A stretch of DNA of 64,000 nt from Mixophyes australis (lineage: Eukaryota; Chordata; Amphibia; Anura; Limnodynastidae), in assembly GCA_036250195.1 (NCBI GenBank), contig JAVHZZ010000003.1, positions 296,699,565-296,763,564 on the forward strand, written 5' to 3'. Below, in pieces: positions 44,524 to 57,900 of this stretch. Made by a program: the position numbers and the translations under genes. Positions within the stretch are counted from its first letter, which is position 1, and every line of letters starts with the position of its first letter. The notes under the pieces were generated by a model. The model saw only the letters and a program-made list of their open reading frames with translations, was not told where the DNA came from and ran no database searches.

Positions 44524-45610
44524 CACTAACTGAAATCCCAAGTTTCTACGTTATCAATGAGTTGGAAGTAACTGTCAATACTTTAAAAATGATTAGCAAC
44601 ATAGGCGCTCTTCCAAAACACCCAAGAGGGAGGCAGCTGCCCAGTGTTGTTTTTGTTTTTATATTATCAAAATCCATCCAGTAGAAGGCTCAAAACAGGC
44701 TCTCCGGGTCAAAGTTCTGGCATGCGGAAATCAATGGGAGTTCTGATCGGAACCTCAACCCTCTACTATGTCTTTTGGGATCAAATGTTACCAGCCTGTG
44801 AAATTTTTGTCCAAATCCATCCAGTGCAAAGCTCAGAACAGGCTCCCTGGGTCAAAGTTTTGCCTAGCGTACACCAACAGGAGGTCCAACTGGGACCCGA
44901 ATCCTAATAAAAAACCTGGCCAGGATCCAACTGAACCACCTTGCTTTGGTTTCATTCCAATTGGTGTAGGAGTGTTTAAGATAGTCACCAATAAACAAAC
45001 AAACTTCTTCTTTTATATATATAGATGTTATTTGATTCCATCCAGTGGAAGGCCCAGAACAGGCTCCCCAGGTCAATGTTCTGGCCAGCATGCACCAACG
45101 GGAGGTCTAACCGGAACCTTAACCCCCTAGTATGTCTTCTGGGATCCAATGTTACCAGACTGTGAAGTTTTCATCCAAAATCCATCGCGTGGAAGGCTCA
45201 GATCAGGTTCCCCGGGTCAAAGTTCTGCCCAACGTACACCAACGGGAGGTCCGACCAGGACCTTGACCCCCCTAAAATCTGGCCAGGATCCAATTAGACC
45301 ACCTCACATTGGTTACATCCCAATCGGTGCAAGGGTGTCCGAATGCATAACCGGACAGACAAACAAACCAAATCCATCCACTGGAAGGCCCAGAACAGGC
45401 TTCCCGGGTCAAAATTCTGGCCAGCGTACATGAACGGGAGTTCTGACCAGGACCCTAAACCCCTTAAAACCTGGCCTGGATCCAACACCTGGACCATCCC
45501 GTGTTGGTTTCATCGCAATAGGTGCAGGGGTGTTGAAGATATTTGCTTAAAAACTTCTTTTATATATAAAAATAATTTACTTATAATTCTGATTTGAGCG
45601 CCGCTATTTA

Positions 45611-45687
<77 letters not shown>

Positions 45688-45873
45688 AGAGAGATAGAAC
45701 AGTTTTCACTGCATTTTGTATTCAAACATTCAATTATGTTTTCTTGTTTTAACTCAGGATACTTACATTAAAAGGCTACAGTGATTATAAAATCATACAT
45801 TTATTGTTGACCTAAACAAACATAGGATGGGAGAAAGAAGGAAGAAGAAGAGGAAGCAGAAGAGGAAGAGGAA

Positions 45874-45904
<31 letters not shown>

Positions 45905-48900
45905 AAGAAGAAGAAGATGATGCCATCATGTCTGTATATTAATCTATGTCCCTTTATTACTCAACAGAGTCTAATACGAAGTAGCTAGCCTGGTGGTCCT
46001 GAATTGGTTAAACACCACTAAATAAAATACAAGTTGAAAAAGCATTAAAAATTGTATTAATGTTTTTAGAAATGTACTTACAAGTTTCCCTTGCTCCTTG
46101 ACCTGACAGGCATTAAGGCATTTCACTTCACCTGTAAACTTTTAATTTACAACAGTGCTAAAGTGTATTCTCTATAAGCCATTACAGGTCCAAATGCCTA
46201 TCAATAGACAAGGAAAGCTCCCCAATTATTAAAACCTGCTATTTTCCTATTTATATAATAATGTATTAGGGCATTAAAATATATTTTGTTCTCCCTTTTC
46301 TTCTTTAGAACATCAATTATATGTGCTATATTATAATGAGACAGCTCTTCAGCTTTCAGGTTCATCTCTCTCATTCTACTATAATGCTGCTCATGCATGA
46401 CAATTTGATGGTGCAACGTTACTGTTTCTAATGAATATTCATGCATCTACTGATAAGGTCATCAAGATAGCAGAGGGGCAAAGAAAGAAGGTAAGAAAGT
46501 ACCTAATGGTCTCCATATTTACCTACTGGGGTAGTTAGTCTAATTTATGGGATGGGTGGGTGTGTTGAAATGGGGAACTGACAGGTAAAATTAATTTTCA
46601 ATATATATTTGTGAAAGTTACGAGCAATACTCTTATATAAAAAATCTGCAGTTTGCGTGTAGTGGTCCTTAATACGCAGTCATTTGCTGGAGTTGTACTA
46701 ACTTTTTAAAATCGGTAGTCAGCAGCCTCACAAAAATCACCCAAAATGAGAATTACAAGGATACTGTGTATTAATATTCCATGAACTGTAACTATTAAAA
46801 ACTACCAGCTGTTAATTGTGGTGTTATTTAAAGACTTGATAGCAATACTTTGTTGTATCATTTATTCATAGTTTGCACAGGTCCTCGGGGTAGGTATGTG
46901 TGAAGGACAAGTTTTCAGCATTATATGTTTTGGTTTAATGTGCTACTTCAAAGTTGTATACAATACTTTCACTTCTCAAATGCAATTAAAGAGAGTAATA
47001 TTGAAAATTGTAAGTGCTCTTGGGAAAGAGGTGAAGGATGATGCTATTTTTTTATCATTTCAACTAACACCTCGCATTATTTGTAACAATTCTTTAAATA
47101 ACGATTTTAGCTATAATGCAAAGGGACTGTGAAATTAACATAATTTGAAAAGCTGAAAATGTAATAAACTCAACAAGAAGAACGTTTCTATAGATTTGCA
47201 TACATTTATTTGTATTTACTTTTGTCTTTGAAATTAGCATGAGCAAGAACCAGTATGAAAGCATGATTTCATACACTGGAGGTCATTTATGAATAGTGGT
47301 AACAGATAAAGATGATGTTGTCCATGACAACCAATCAGATGTTTGCTTTCCTATTCTACACTGTACAAGAAAAATTACAAAGATAATCAAGTTACTGTGT
47401 GCAAATCCACCTTTTCCTTTGCATCAGTTTTCAGAAAAGCCATGAATAAACATGAATTTTTAAAAATGTATACCTTTTGGAACACAGTAAAGTCTATTTA
47501 CAGTGTACATTTATTAACACTTACGCAAAATCAGCTGAAAATCCTGGTCACTCCCTAAATGTTGTTGGGGGGGGGGGGATCTATTGGACTAGGGGCCTGT
47601 GACACTGTAAAACCTGCACATGCTCAGTGGCTTGCAGGGTGAAGTGCTGATATTATTAGGTTTTACTACATAGGCAGAAACCTCATGATGAAAAAAAAAA
47701 TTAGTAGTCAGCCATTATTTCATGAGGGAAAATGGATGCTGTTACTATGAGCTATTACGGGGTCACATAACACCCTACAGAATATAAACTCTAAGATACA
47801 CATTATTAGTCTAGGGAAGAACACTGGATATGTGCAAGGACAAATTACTAATCTACAAAATAGAGTCTACTATCAGGAAAAAGTCTACACATTATAAATG
47901 TAACATTTCTGTGGAGCGAGAGTGGAGCCATGATGCCTTGTAATGTGTAGATGAGCATCGTAAAGCTCAAGGCAAAATAGTGAGACATCAAGGCGGCAGG
48001 TTAAAAAAAGCCAAAGGCGTCTCCGGAGGTAGGTGCTTGAATATATGTACTCACACCAGTTCACAAGCCAATTACCTATAAAATGGCACCCAACTAGTGG
48101 CTCTACAGATCTATGAAAACCGCAAAGCAAAGTTATTGGTTCTGGGCTAAGTAGGACAAGCCTGTACAGTCGACCCAACCAGAGTAAACACCTTTGTCAC
48201 ACTACTCTGAACCTACAGGGATGATGCCCCACCAAAGCATTTGAGAAAATCCGAGACTTCAGACAAATTTATTGTGTACTTGTGCAAGGGAGAGGTCTTT
48301 AAAAAAAATGTAAAAGGACTGTGACAAGCAGCAGGGTGTGTGTAGGGGAAGGAATATGTGCAACTTTTATTCTAATATCTGTGAAGAAGCAATGGACAGA
48401 GCACCTGTTTACCACTTTATAGAATCTTCTTTCCTGCAGTAGGCCAAATGGAAATACAAACATTTTAGTACACATGCGCAGTAAAGAAATCTATATTTTT
48501 ACTCCCCACTCCAAATGAGGCCCAATGTGCGCAGTCTGATTATTTATTTGTGGGTCTGTGTAAATATTTTTTAAAGGAAGCCTTGGGCTTTACGAAATAA
48601 ATATTCATGTTGCCAACACAATGTTGTAAGCTGTGATATTGCATTTATTCTTGTGATGGTTACACAATCATTACATATAAAGTTGTATGATGAGTGAGGG
48701 GGCGTGAATGGAGAAATACAGAAACAGAATAGTCTAATAACCCTCCAGAGTTTGACTGAAGTTCATTAATTTAATGGTAGAAGAATGTAATGCCCTCTCT
48801 GGAGTGGGTGTGGAGCCATGCCCTTAACATTGCATATCTGTGTTATTTTTTCTCTGGTTATGTCTCAATATATTGCCTTATGTTGTCTTAGCAGCTGTCC

Positions 48901-51900
48901 ATCAAGATTATTTAAGGCTCATTTGGGTGTGACTTACAAGTCAGCGCTAGCTAGATTTAAGCCCCTATACCTGGGAGGTGAGTGCATCTCATTTTAACTG
49001 TATTTCAATGTTATTTGATATATATAGGTCAGTGCATATAATGAGATGCCCTTGATGCTGGGATGCAGGCTTAAATGTTTTGATCAAAATATGAACTAAT
49101 ACCTCATGTTTTCATTATGCTAGATACACACAGATATGCAGTGTTAAGGATAAGCGCTGACAACTTTCTTTTTGTTTTGCATACATATATGGGCATCTAT
49201 ATTGCCATGCAGCTGGTACCATATATAATATGGGATATACTGAGTGCGGGCTTAATGCTACGCAGCTGGTACCATATATAATATGGTATATACAGAGCAC
49301 AAGCTTATTTTTCCTCTAAAGCACAGTAACTATGCAAGAAGACAGCACAACCAAGAAGACCGGGGACAACTCAAGGTACAGCATAAAGGATAGCGGGCTA
49401 ATGGGTGAACGAGATTATGGCAATGTGTGAAAATGTGTTCCCTCGCAGTGCTACTGATTTAACTATTAATTGGCAAATATGAACTGTGTGGGAGCGAGAT
49501 GTATAAATGTAAATAAAGTTCTGTCCATTATCATCACTGTGGAGCAACAGGCAGCGTTCAGACTGCTAGAAGCCCAGTGAGCCTTGTTTTGCAACCTTCA
49601 ACCCCATCCATCTTTATGCCCTCACTCTAACTGCTACTGAATAAGAGAATATGATGTCTCATCAAGCAGAACATGATTGGAAAACCGGTTTCTGCATAAC
49701 GTTACTGTGCACTGCAGGACATCTAAGTGAGATCAGAGGAGGAGAGTACAGTAAGCAACACGTGATCTCATTTCTTCATCCAAGGGAAAGACTGTGTTTC
49801 CTGGCTGACTGAAAAGGTGTGCAGGCATTTTGGGTGCTGTGATATTATTTAGTGGTCATTAATTGTAATGCAATAATCAATAATTGTCAATTAGTAGAAG
49901 GTGGTCCCTGGTACTCCCACTGAGAGCTGGTTGGGGATATCTGGGAAGGTCTCAGCGGCATATGGAGGTAAGTGGAGAGTTTGAGTCAGCTTGTACAGGT
50001 ATGAAGCACATGTTCAAGCATTTTTAAGTGAGGGTGTGATGGTAAGTCGGGGTGCTGAGATGATTTGGGGACTGTTTGGCATTTTAAGAAAAAAAAATGT
50101 TTATTTTTAGGGTCGAGGAAATGTGCAGAGAGAGAAAGAAGTGAGCACAGTGTGTGTGTACTTATTACTGAGATTGCGAGCAATCTGTGATCCTTTTGAA
50201 GGTTAAAAGGGATGCACATGTGGCCCTTGAAGTGTATTAAGCTACCCATTATTGCTTTAGATCATCAAAGAGAGATGACTTGGCAACCTTTTATTTGTCA
50301 CCAGGAGATCATACTGTAGTAATACTCCTGCATCTGCATTTAGAACTTATTTTATTGTAGTCAAACCTGCATGAGCAGAGACACCTGCTTGCCACTGTAT
50401 TTTTGAGTGTAAAGAACCGAGCTAGACCTGAGCAAAATGTTCCAGTATGTCTCTAGAGTTACGTGCTTATGCCAACAAGTAAACAGTGGGTTACATAAAA
50501 AATCAATGACATATATATTTGGGTATTGATCCAAAAATTGAAAACGTCCATCAATTATTAAGTAAAATTTCTTACCGCTAAAGAAAAAACATGAACAAAA
50601 GACATTTTATGAGAATGCAAAGCAAACAAGACTATGACAGTGAGATTGCAATACGACTCACATATCTGCCAACCTTCTGTTTAGGTTCGCATCAGACTGG
50701 CTTACCTGCGAGAGGCTCTGTTCCCTTTTGTTGGTCAGCAATATACTTCATTTTTAGTTCTCAAATAGTGTATTAAGACAATCCATTTGGTCTGTTATTT
50801 TCATTGTTACACTCGTAATATATATGTGTTTTCTTGACTTTTTCAATTATGGTCTCAATATACTATTGCACTCTATTGTACTTACCATGTTTTGCCTCCT
50901 TTCCTTGCTCAGGGTGTTGCGCGGGTGGAACCCTAATTCTTCTTAACCCCTCACAGATTAAATAATTTTCCACATTCTTCCCTCCGTGGCTAATGCTCAG
51001 GCCCCATTTCTCAGGCTAGTTCTGTTCTCACTCTCCCTATTTTCCTGTCTTCACCAGCCCCTACTTTCCCTATCTTTCCCCTTAGTTACTCAAGAGACAC
51101 ATTCCACGGTCACACTGTCTGTGGGTGGGATCATAGCCCCTATTTTTCTTCCATGGTGCACTATTCCGGTTCTATCCCGCATTGGTGCTTAGCTTATGGT
51201 TAAATTTTTCTATGTGAAGGTTAGGAGTCTTATAAAGTGTTTAGAATGATAAAAAAAAATGAAGGATGAAGTAAAAAATGTAAAGTAAAAATATTAGTAG
51301 TATATATGTGATTCAAATTGAAATAACCGTGAAAAACAATAAGACATAAACTAACAAAAAATTAATAAAATGTAATTCCATGGTGTTACAATTCAAATCT
51401 TTCTGCTATTATAGATTACTATTTACAACCTTTGGTAATTCAGAACCCTTCCTTCCTTAAGGACACCACTGATGTCCTAAAACTTTTAGAGACCATTCAT
51501 TGGCAGGATGGCTGGACATTAGTCACAGCAGACATTACATCCCTTTATACCATAATAGACCATCATAAAGGTCTAGAGGCTATAGAGTTCTTTCTAAATC
51601 TTTCTGACTATTCAGACAACCTCAAATTGTTTATTAAAAAGGGTATTTTATTTATTTTGGAGAATAATTATTTTTATTTTGAAGGTCACTTTTATCTCCA
51701 GAAGAAGGGGACTGCCATGGGTACCAGGTTTGCCCCAAGCTACGCCAATTTATTTATGGCGTTTTGAGAACATTCCCATATAAGTCTTGGGGCAGACCTG
51801 GTATCCTGGCATAGATACATAGATGACATCCTTTTTATATGGAGAGGTAGTCCTGATACCCTTACATCTTTTTGTTCCAGCCTTAACAATAATGATTGGA

Positions 51901-54900
51901 ACATCACTTTAACTTTCAACATCAGTACATGTTCTGTATATTTTTTGGATTTGGAGATCTATATCGGTGAGGATGGCATTAATACCAAATGCTATAGAAA
52001 ACCCACAGATATAGACTCCTATATTTATAAGGACAGCCAACATCATAAACATTGGTTGGATGGTGTACCATATAGTCATTTTCTGCGGCTGAAAAGAAAT
52101 TGTACTAAACAGGATATCTTTTTACAACAAATGGAAGAAATGAAATCTAAATTTCTATCCAAAGGCTATGAAGTGGAATTATTAGAAACTGCACAATCTA
52201 GAGTAATGCAAAATACTAGAAATAATTTAATACATTCGAATAAAATAAAACAGCCTATCAATAACAAAGATATTTTATTCATTACTAAATTCAACAAAGA
52301 TTATAGAAAAATAGAACGCATCATTTGTAAACACTGGGATATTCTACTAAAAGATAATATTCTTTCCACCATCCTTCCTTCTAAACCCAAATTTGTTTAT
52401 AAAAGATCCTCTAATTTAAAGGACTATTTAGTAAGAGGTATACTCCCTCATGATACACCCCAAATAGGTGTTAATAGAAACAAGGGATTCTATAGATGTG
52501 GTAATTGTCAGGCTTGTAAATCCACCTTCAAGAACAACTCCACTAATAGAACTACTGAATTTACAGTAAATGGTCAAATCTTTCGAATAAATAAATTCAT
52601 TACCTGCAATTCTGTTAATGTCATCTACCTGATGGCGTGTAAATGTGGATTATTATATGTGGGGAAGACCTCTAGGACTTTAAAAAAGAGAATGAACGAA
52701 CATCTCTACAACATCAAAAAAGGTTTAGAAACGCACTCAGTGTCTGCTCATTTTAAAACTCATCATTCTTGTAAAGAAACAGATATTATGTATTTTTTGG
52801 GTATAGATTCTATTCAATCCACATGGAGACATAAGAATGTAGATACTGCATTGTCCCAGATGGAGATGAGATGGATATTTCAGCTCAATAGCTCTGTCCC
52901 CCATGGGTTAAATAAGGATTTTCGAAATCAAATGTTTCCTTTAAGAATCTTCCCTTCAATTTATATTGATATCCTGTACTGTTGCATTCCATTTTACCAT
53001 GTAGCTACTTACCTTTCTATTTTATGGATCTATTAACTAGATATGCATATCTCTGACGCTACGATATTGTATTGATATATGTTATTTACATGTTTATTCA
53101 TGTTATCAGTCGGAATTTATATGAATATGAGAACCATCTACGATGTTGCTATCTATTCGTTATGTCTGACTATTTTGTTTATCTGGATCACCATGACGAC
53201 ATGCTATTTCCGGAATAGCGTTTGTGCGTATATCACTTTCCAGTATTATTATTTTCATTCTCCCTTCTGAGTGCCATCACTATTTGTGTATTATGCGGAA
53301 AGGCACATTTCGCATTGCACATTAACCTGTAGGTCCCGATATCCATTACTTTTGATCTGTATAGTAACGATACGTCACTTCCGGTATGACGAATTGTATC
53401 AACATCTTATTGTCTGTTTTATTTCTATATATTTTTTAGGTTGCGGATTGTTTTTGCTTCTGTTCAATGATATATTCTTGATGTTTTTATTTATACATAT
53501 TTTTACTTTTTATCTGAAGAGATTGATTACGTCCGGATGCGGCCACCCTCTTGGATTGGTCACATCCGGTATAAATAGTTAGTAGTTTGAAGCCAGTCTT
53601 ATCTCCTTGACAAAGACCCCTCGCTGGTCGAAACGCGTCGGAGTGATAAGACTGACTACTTTGAAAGTGTGATTGGCGATACAGTTATCATTATTTTGAA
53701 GACCTATGAACAGAAGGCTCTACCCGGGATTTTGACATCTGACTTCTGTACAATATGCTTTGAAAGCTTGATTTCCGGTACGAGCAATCACACTTCATTT
53801 TTATATATATTTTGTATATTCATTTGTATACACAAAAGGAAGCTCTGTCTTTATGTGTTATTTTAATAAAACTTAGCCCCCGTTTCAAACGTTATCACAC
53901 TATAGTCTGTTTGCTCTCCTTTATCTTACTATCTTACTATCGGATGTGAGTAACTTTTGGAGGACCTGAATAAGGTGGAAAAGTGGGGATATTCCAAAGA
54001 TTTGCTTGACATCCAGAGGATTCCGCTGGATATCCTATATGCTGAGAACATCAGGATCTCTGGTAGGAATCCATTTGTACTATTTCCCACGGAAGGTGAT
54101 GGGAAGGGCTCAATCACTTTGAAAGAGATTACATCTATGTCACAGAAATAATCACCTTATTATAAGAACAGAATTGTGATTATGGACTGTTGTTAATTAT
54201 TTGTTTTCCATGGGAACTTTTATGCGCTGAATGTCCTAATGTTTTGTTATTATTGACCATTTCAGATTGTATTACCTGAGTTTAGGATTTTGGCTGCATT
54301 TAGGATCATATAGCGCCTTAGTAGTGGTTGTTTGACATTACAATTCAAAAATTGTTTGATCTTTTATGTTCTCATATATTTATCAGTGTATTCCTTTTTG
54401 GACATAAACTAACGAAAGATGAATAAAATGTAATATAGATTGTAAGAGCAGTTATTAATTACGATAATTTCTATTCCTGTTATTATTACAAAAATACAGA
54501 ATAACTGTTATAGTCATTAAGACCAGATGGGGACATACTTCCCATTATAAAGATTTTTCTAGTTTCTCTTTTGAGGAGTTCCTCCCTCTGATCCCCAAAG
54601 TAACTTTTTCCATGGCATAAGCTTTAGTTAGTTTTGGATCATTGTTATGAAATCACATAAAATGTTTATCAACGGTAGTATGCGTTTTGTAATTGCTCTG
54701 GTCTCTACATGCATTTTTAATGTTATTGACATGTTCTAATATGCATTTTTTAAAAGGACGACTCGTCATTCAGATATCCTTTAAATCACACGGACATGTT
54801 AGACAGTAAATAACCCCCATGGTGTTACAATGCAAAAATTGTTTGATCTTCCATGTTCTCTAATATTTATCAGTGTATTCCTTTTTGGGAATAGTTAATT

Positions 54901-57900
54901 GGCAGGCTTTACAGGTGCCACATTTAAAAAATCCTTGAGGTCTATTGTCCAATCTTGTGATCGGACTCAAGTGACTGTGGACTAGGTGATCTTTTATATT
55001 TTTAGCTCTTCTCCAGCTAATATTGATTTTGTCACCCAAATTTTGACGTAAGTCCACATCAGAGCAAAATATGCCAATGTCGCTGAAAAATTGTAGTCAG
55101 ATCTTTCCACTCGGCACAGTAGGTGCCCATCATTATGACTTTGGAATTGTCTTTTGTAGGTCTGGTATTAGAGTAAATTAAGGTTTCTCTGTCTCTTAAG
55201 GCAGTAATGTTTTTGGCAGTCTGTATCCCTTTCCTACCATAACCTCTTTGTCTCAACCTCTCTGTCAGTTCTTCCGATCTTTTGATGTAAGTTTCATTGT
55301 TTGAACAATTCCTCTTCATTCTTAGGAATTCCCCTTTGGGGATTCCTTTAATGACAGGAGGAAAATGAGTGCTAGTATGGTGTAGGATGCTATTGGCCGC
55401 AGTGGGTTTTCTGAAAATATCTGTTTCCAGAGAGCCATCCCTTGTTTTATAGATAGTAAGATCTAAGAAATTATTCCTTGTTTGGTTAATCTCACAGGTT
55501 AGTTTGAGATTTAATGTGTTTTTATTAAGGATTTGGGTAAATTCAAAGAAAAGATCATCGCTTCTTTCCCATAGGCTGAGGACATCATCGATGTATCGTA
55601 ACCATAAAAATATATGTCTAGTGTATATCTCATGTTCCTCTGTGAATACCACCTCCTTCTCCCACCAACCAAGGAACAGATTCACAAATGTTGGGGCATA
55701 GCATGTCCCCATTGTTCTGCCCTGTAACTGTAGGTAGAATTGTTCATCAAAGACAAAATAATTTTTGGTTAATACAAATCTCAATAGTGTTATTAGAAAG
55801 TCATTGAATTCCGTTCTTACATTGATATCCAAAAAGTATTTGACTGCTGCAAGTCCCTGGTTGTGATTTATGTTAGTATACAATGACTCTACATCATATG
55901 ATGCCAATTTGATATCATCATTGATAACTATACCATGTAGTCTGGATAAAACATCTAAAATGTCTCTGACATAGGATGGTAAACTCAAAAAATCATGTTT
56001 TATAAGAATGTGAATCAGCTCATTAGATAATTTTGTTAAAGCAGTCTCCCATTCTTTTTTTTAAATCTTCCGTTATCAAAACAAAAGCAGGATATAATTT
56101 TGGTTTAATATCCACCGTGCTTGGGGAGACCATCTCTAAGGGCCCTGTCTTGGCGCTGTACCCTAATATATACATTTTATATACCTTTGAAAGATTTCAA
56201 GAAAAAATATTAATGATAAAAACACCAGGAGAGGAGAAAGACACAAAATAAAGCAATAGATGATATTAAAATATGACAAATCAGAATAACTCACTGAAAA
56301 CACTTGCAAAAGTCTGAAAAATCCATCCAGGTGTGTTTTGAGATTTTCTTTATTTTCACAGTTTTCACAGTTCCTTCTTCTTTTTGAATAATGTTTGTTG
56401 GCTGAGTTGACATATCTGTTGTGTGACCATCACCAGTAACAATGTCATTGAAGTCATTTACTGTTAAAAGATACAACAGATATGATATGTCTCTAATTGC
56501 TTTGTGATTTAGCACTCACATTCTCCTACTTTATTCTGTTGGTACAGCACATTGTTTTGCTGTGTACACCGCAATAAACTGGATTTTTAATACTGCAACC
56601 ATAAGAGTTAAGAGATGTGTCAGCCTTTGTTTAAAATAAGCACTTCAACACAATAATTGCTAACTAGTTATCTGTACATTTGAGTCATATTTACAATAAT
56701 CTTCTATATATTATACATGTGTAACTAATATTGGCATCTCTTAAACAAATACTGTTGTGATATAACTACTTCACAATTCATTAAGAATGAGAATAAAGGG
56801 GAAACCTAGTTTTGCAATGGAATGTAATTTTTTTGTGGGATGGGATTATTGAGATGAGATTGAGGGGATAAGAACGTGTGTGTATTACCTGCTTTGTGGA
56901 CACCGCATTTTTTTCCTAGCTAAAGGACTTGAATTTTACAGAACAGATCAGGGGGTAAATGTATTAACCTCCGGTTTTTTCAAGCCCCGCGAGTTCGGCG
57001 TCTTCGGCGCTTAAATTTAAAGCGGTGCTGCCTTGTAATGGGAAGTTTCCCTTTACAAGGCAGCGCCGCTTTAAATTTAAGCGCTGAAGACGCCGAACTC
57101 GCGGGACTTGAAAAAAACGGAGGTTAATACATTTACCCCCAGGTCTTATAATGGGAAATAAATTTGGGCCTTTAGTTACACTTCAATGGGAAAATGCATT
57201 TTTAAGTGAAATTTAAGCAATGTAATAAATGTAACAAACATGTTCCATGTACCAAAGACAGTCCTGATGTCCCCTAACATACATGATTAGTCATATCTAA
57301 TGCTAGACCAAACAATATTTTAAAAATAAGACAGAAAAGTTTTAATCAATAAAGGGGATGATGGGGCAGCACGATGGCTTAGTGGTTAGCAAGATTGCCT
57401 CACAGCACTGGGGTCATGAGTTTAATTCCTGACCATGGCCTTATCTGTGTGGCGTCTCCGCGTGTTTGTGTGGGTTTCCTCTGTGTGCTTCAGTTTCCTT
57501 TCACACTCCAACAGATGGGACTTTGATGTACTATTTTTCCTGATTACCATATGTGCATTAAACACAGCATCTGCAAGCCAACAAAAGTTAGGAGCAGATT
57601 GATTTTATGGGGGTGTTTCCAAAGGCTGGGAAATGAACGTGCACATTGAAATGCACTTGGCGCAGAAGTAGGTGCACTTGTACTCATAAGGAAGCATTGC
57701 ATGTCTATTGGTGGTTTGTAAATAAGCCTTTATGTGCATGAACTGTGGTCCCCATAGATATCAATGATCCTTACTGAAAGTTCCACTTCGGCTTGCATGG
57801 AGCACTGGCAGCATTAGATAAACTGCGTAAAAATACTGTTAAATATAATAGCACACAGCACCTATGACCTCTCTGCCCTGTATATAAGTGGACGTGGCAA

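Larger units (their letters stand above)
51398..54337 (+). mobile_element. Penelope-like element, copy B (best preserved)
   Basis: A 5'-truncated element of about 2.9 kb, flanked by TTACAATTCAAA at 51386-51397 and 54338-54349. It holds the RT/endonuclease frame, a 3' region with a hammerhead-like fold and a further 400-bp tail. It was inserted into an older, antisense Penelope-like fragment. Confidence 0.88.
33101..56294. other. Large ADGB intron(s) with one undetected exon
   Basis: About 23 kb filled with the elements listed separately. Stretches at 36000-37430, 41503-42400 and 45920-51340 are AT-rich without assigned repeats, apart from the duplication at 49196. By phase logic at least one short ADGB exon, with length of form 3n+1, must lie here. 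Confidence 0.7.

Noticed and set aside
46080..46132. Splice-like 50-bp exon as the missing ADGB exon
   Set aside because: Open only in the frame that needs a preceding phase-1 exon, and no similarity to androglobin.
47885..48178. 97-codon minus-strand frame with a splice-like GTAATT
   Set aside because: Wrong phases for ADGB and no family resemblance.
50883..50965. Minus-strand segment with a good GTAAGT donor (reads [15 protein letters not shown])
   Set aside because: All possible acceptors give phase 1 at the start, but phase 2 is needed after the exon at 56295. The likeness to the FHKP region is slight.
57363..57440. tRNA gene
   Set aside because: Boxes A and B are present but no cloverleaf forms, and the body matches the common SINE that continues past the tRNA-like head.
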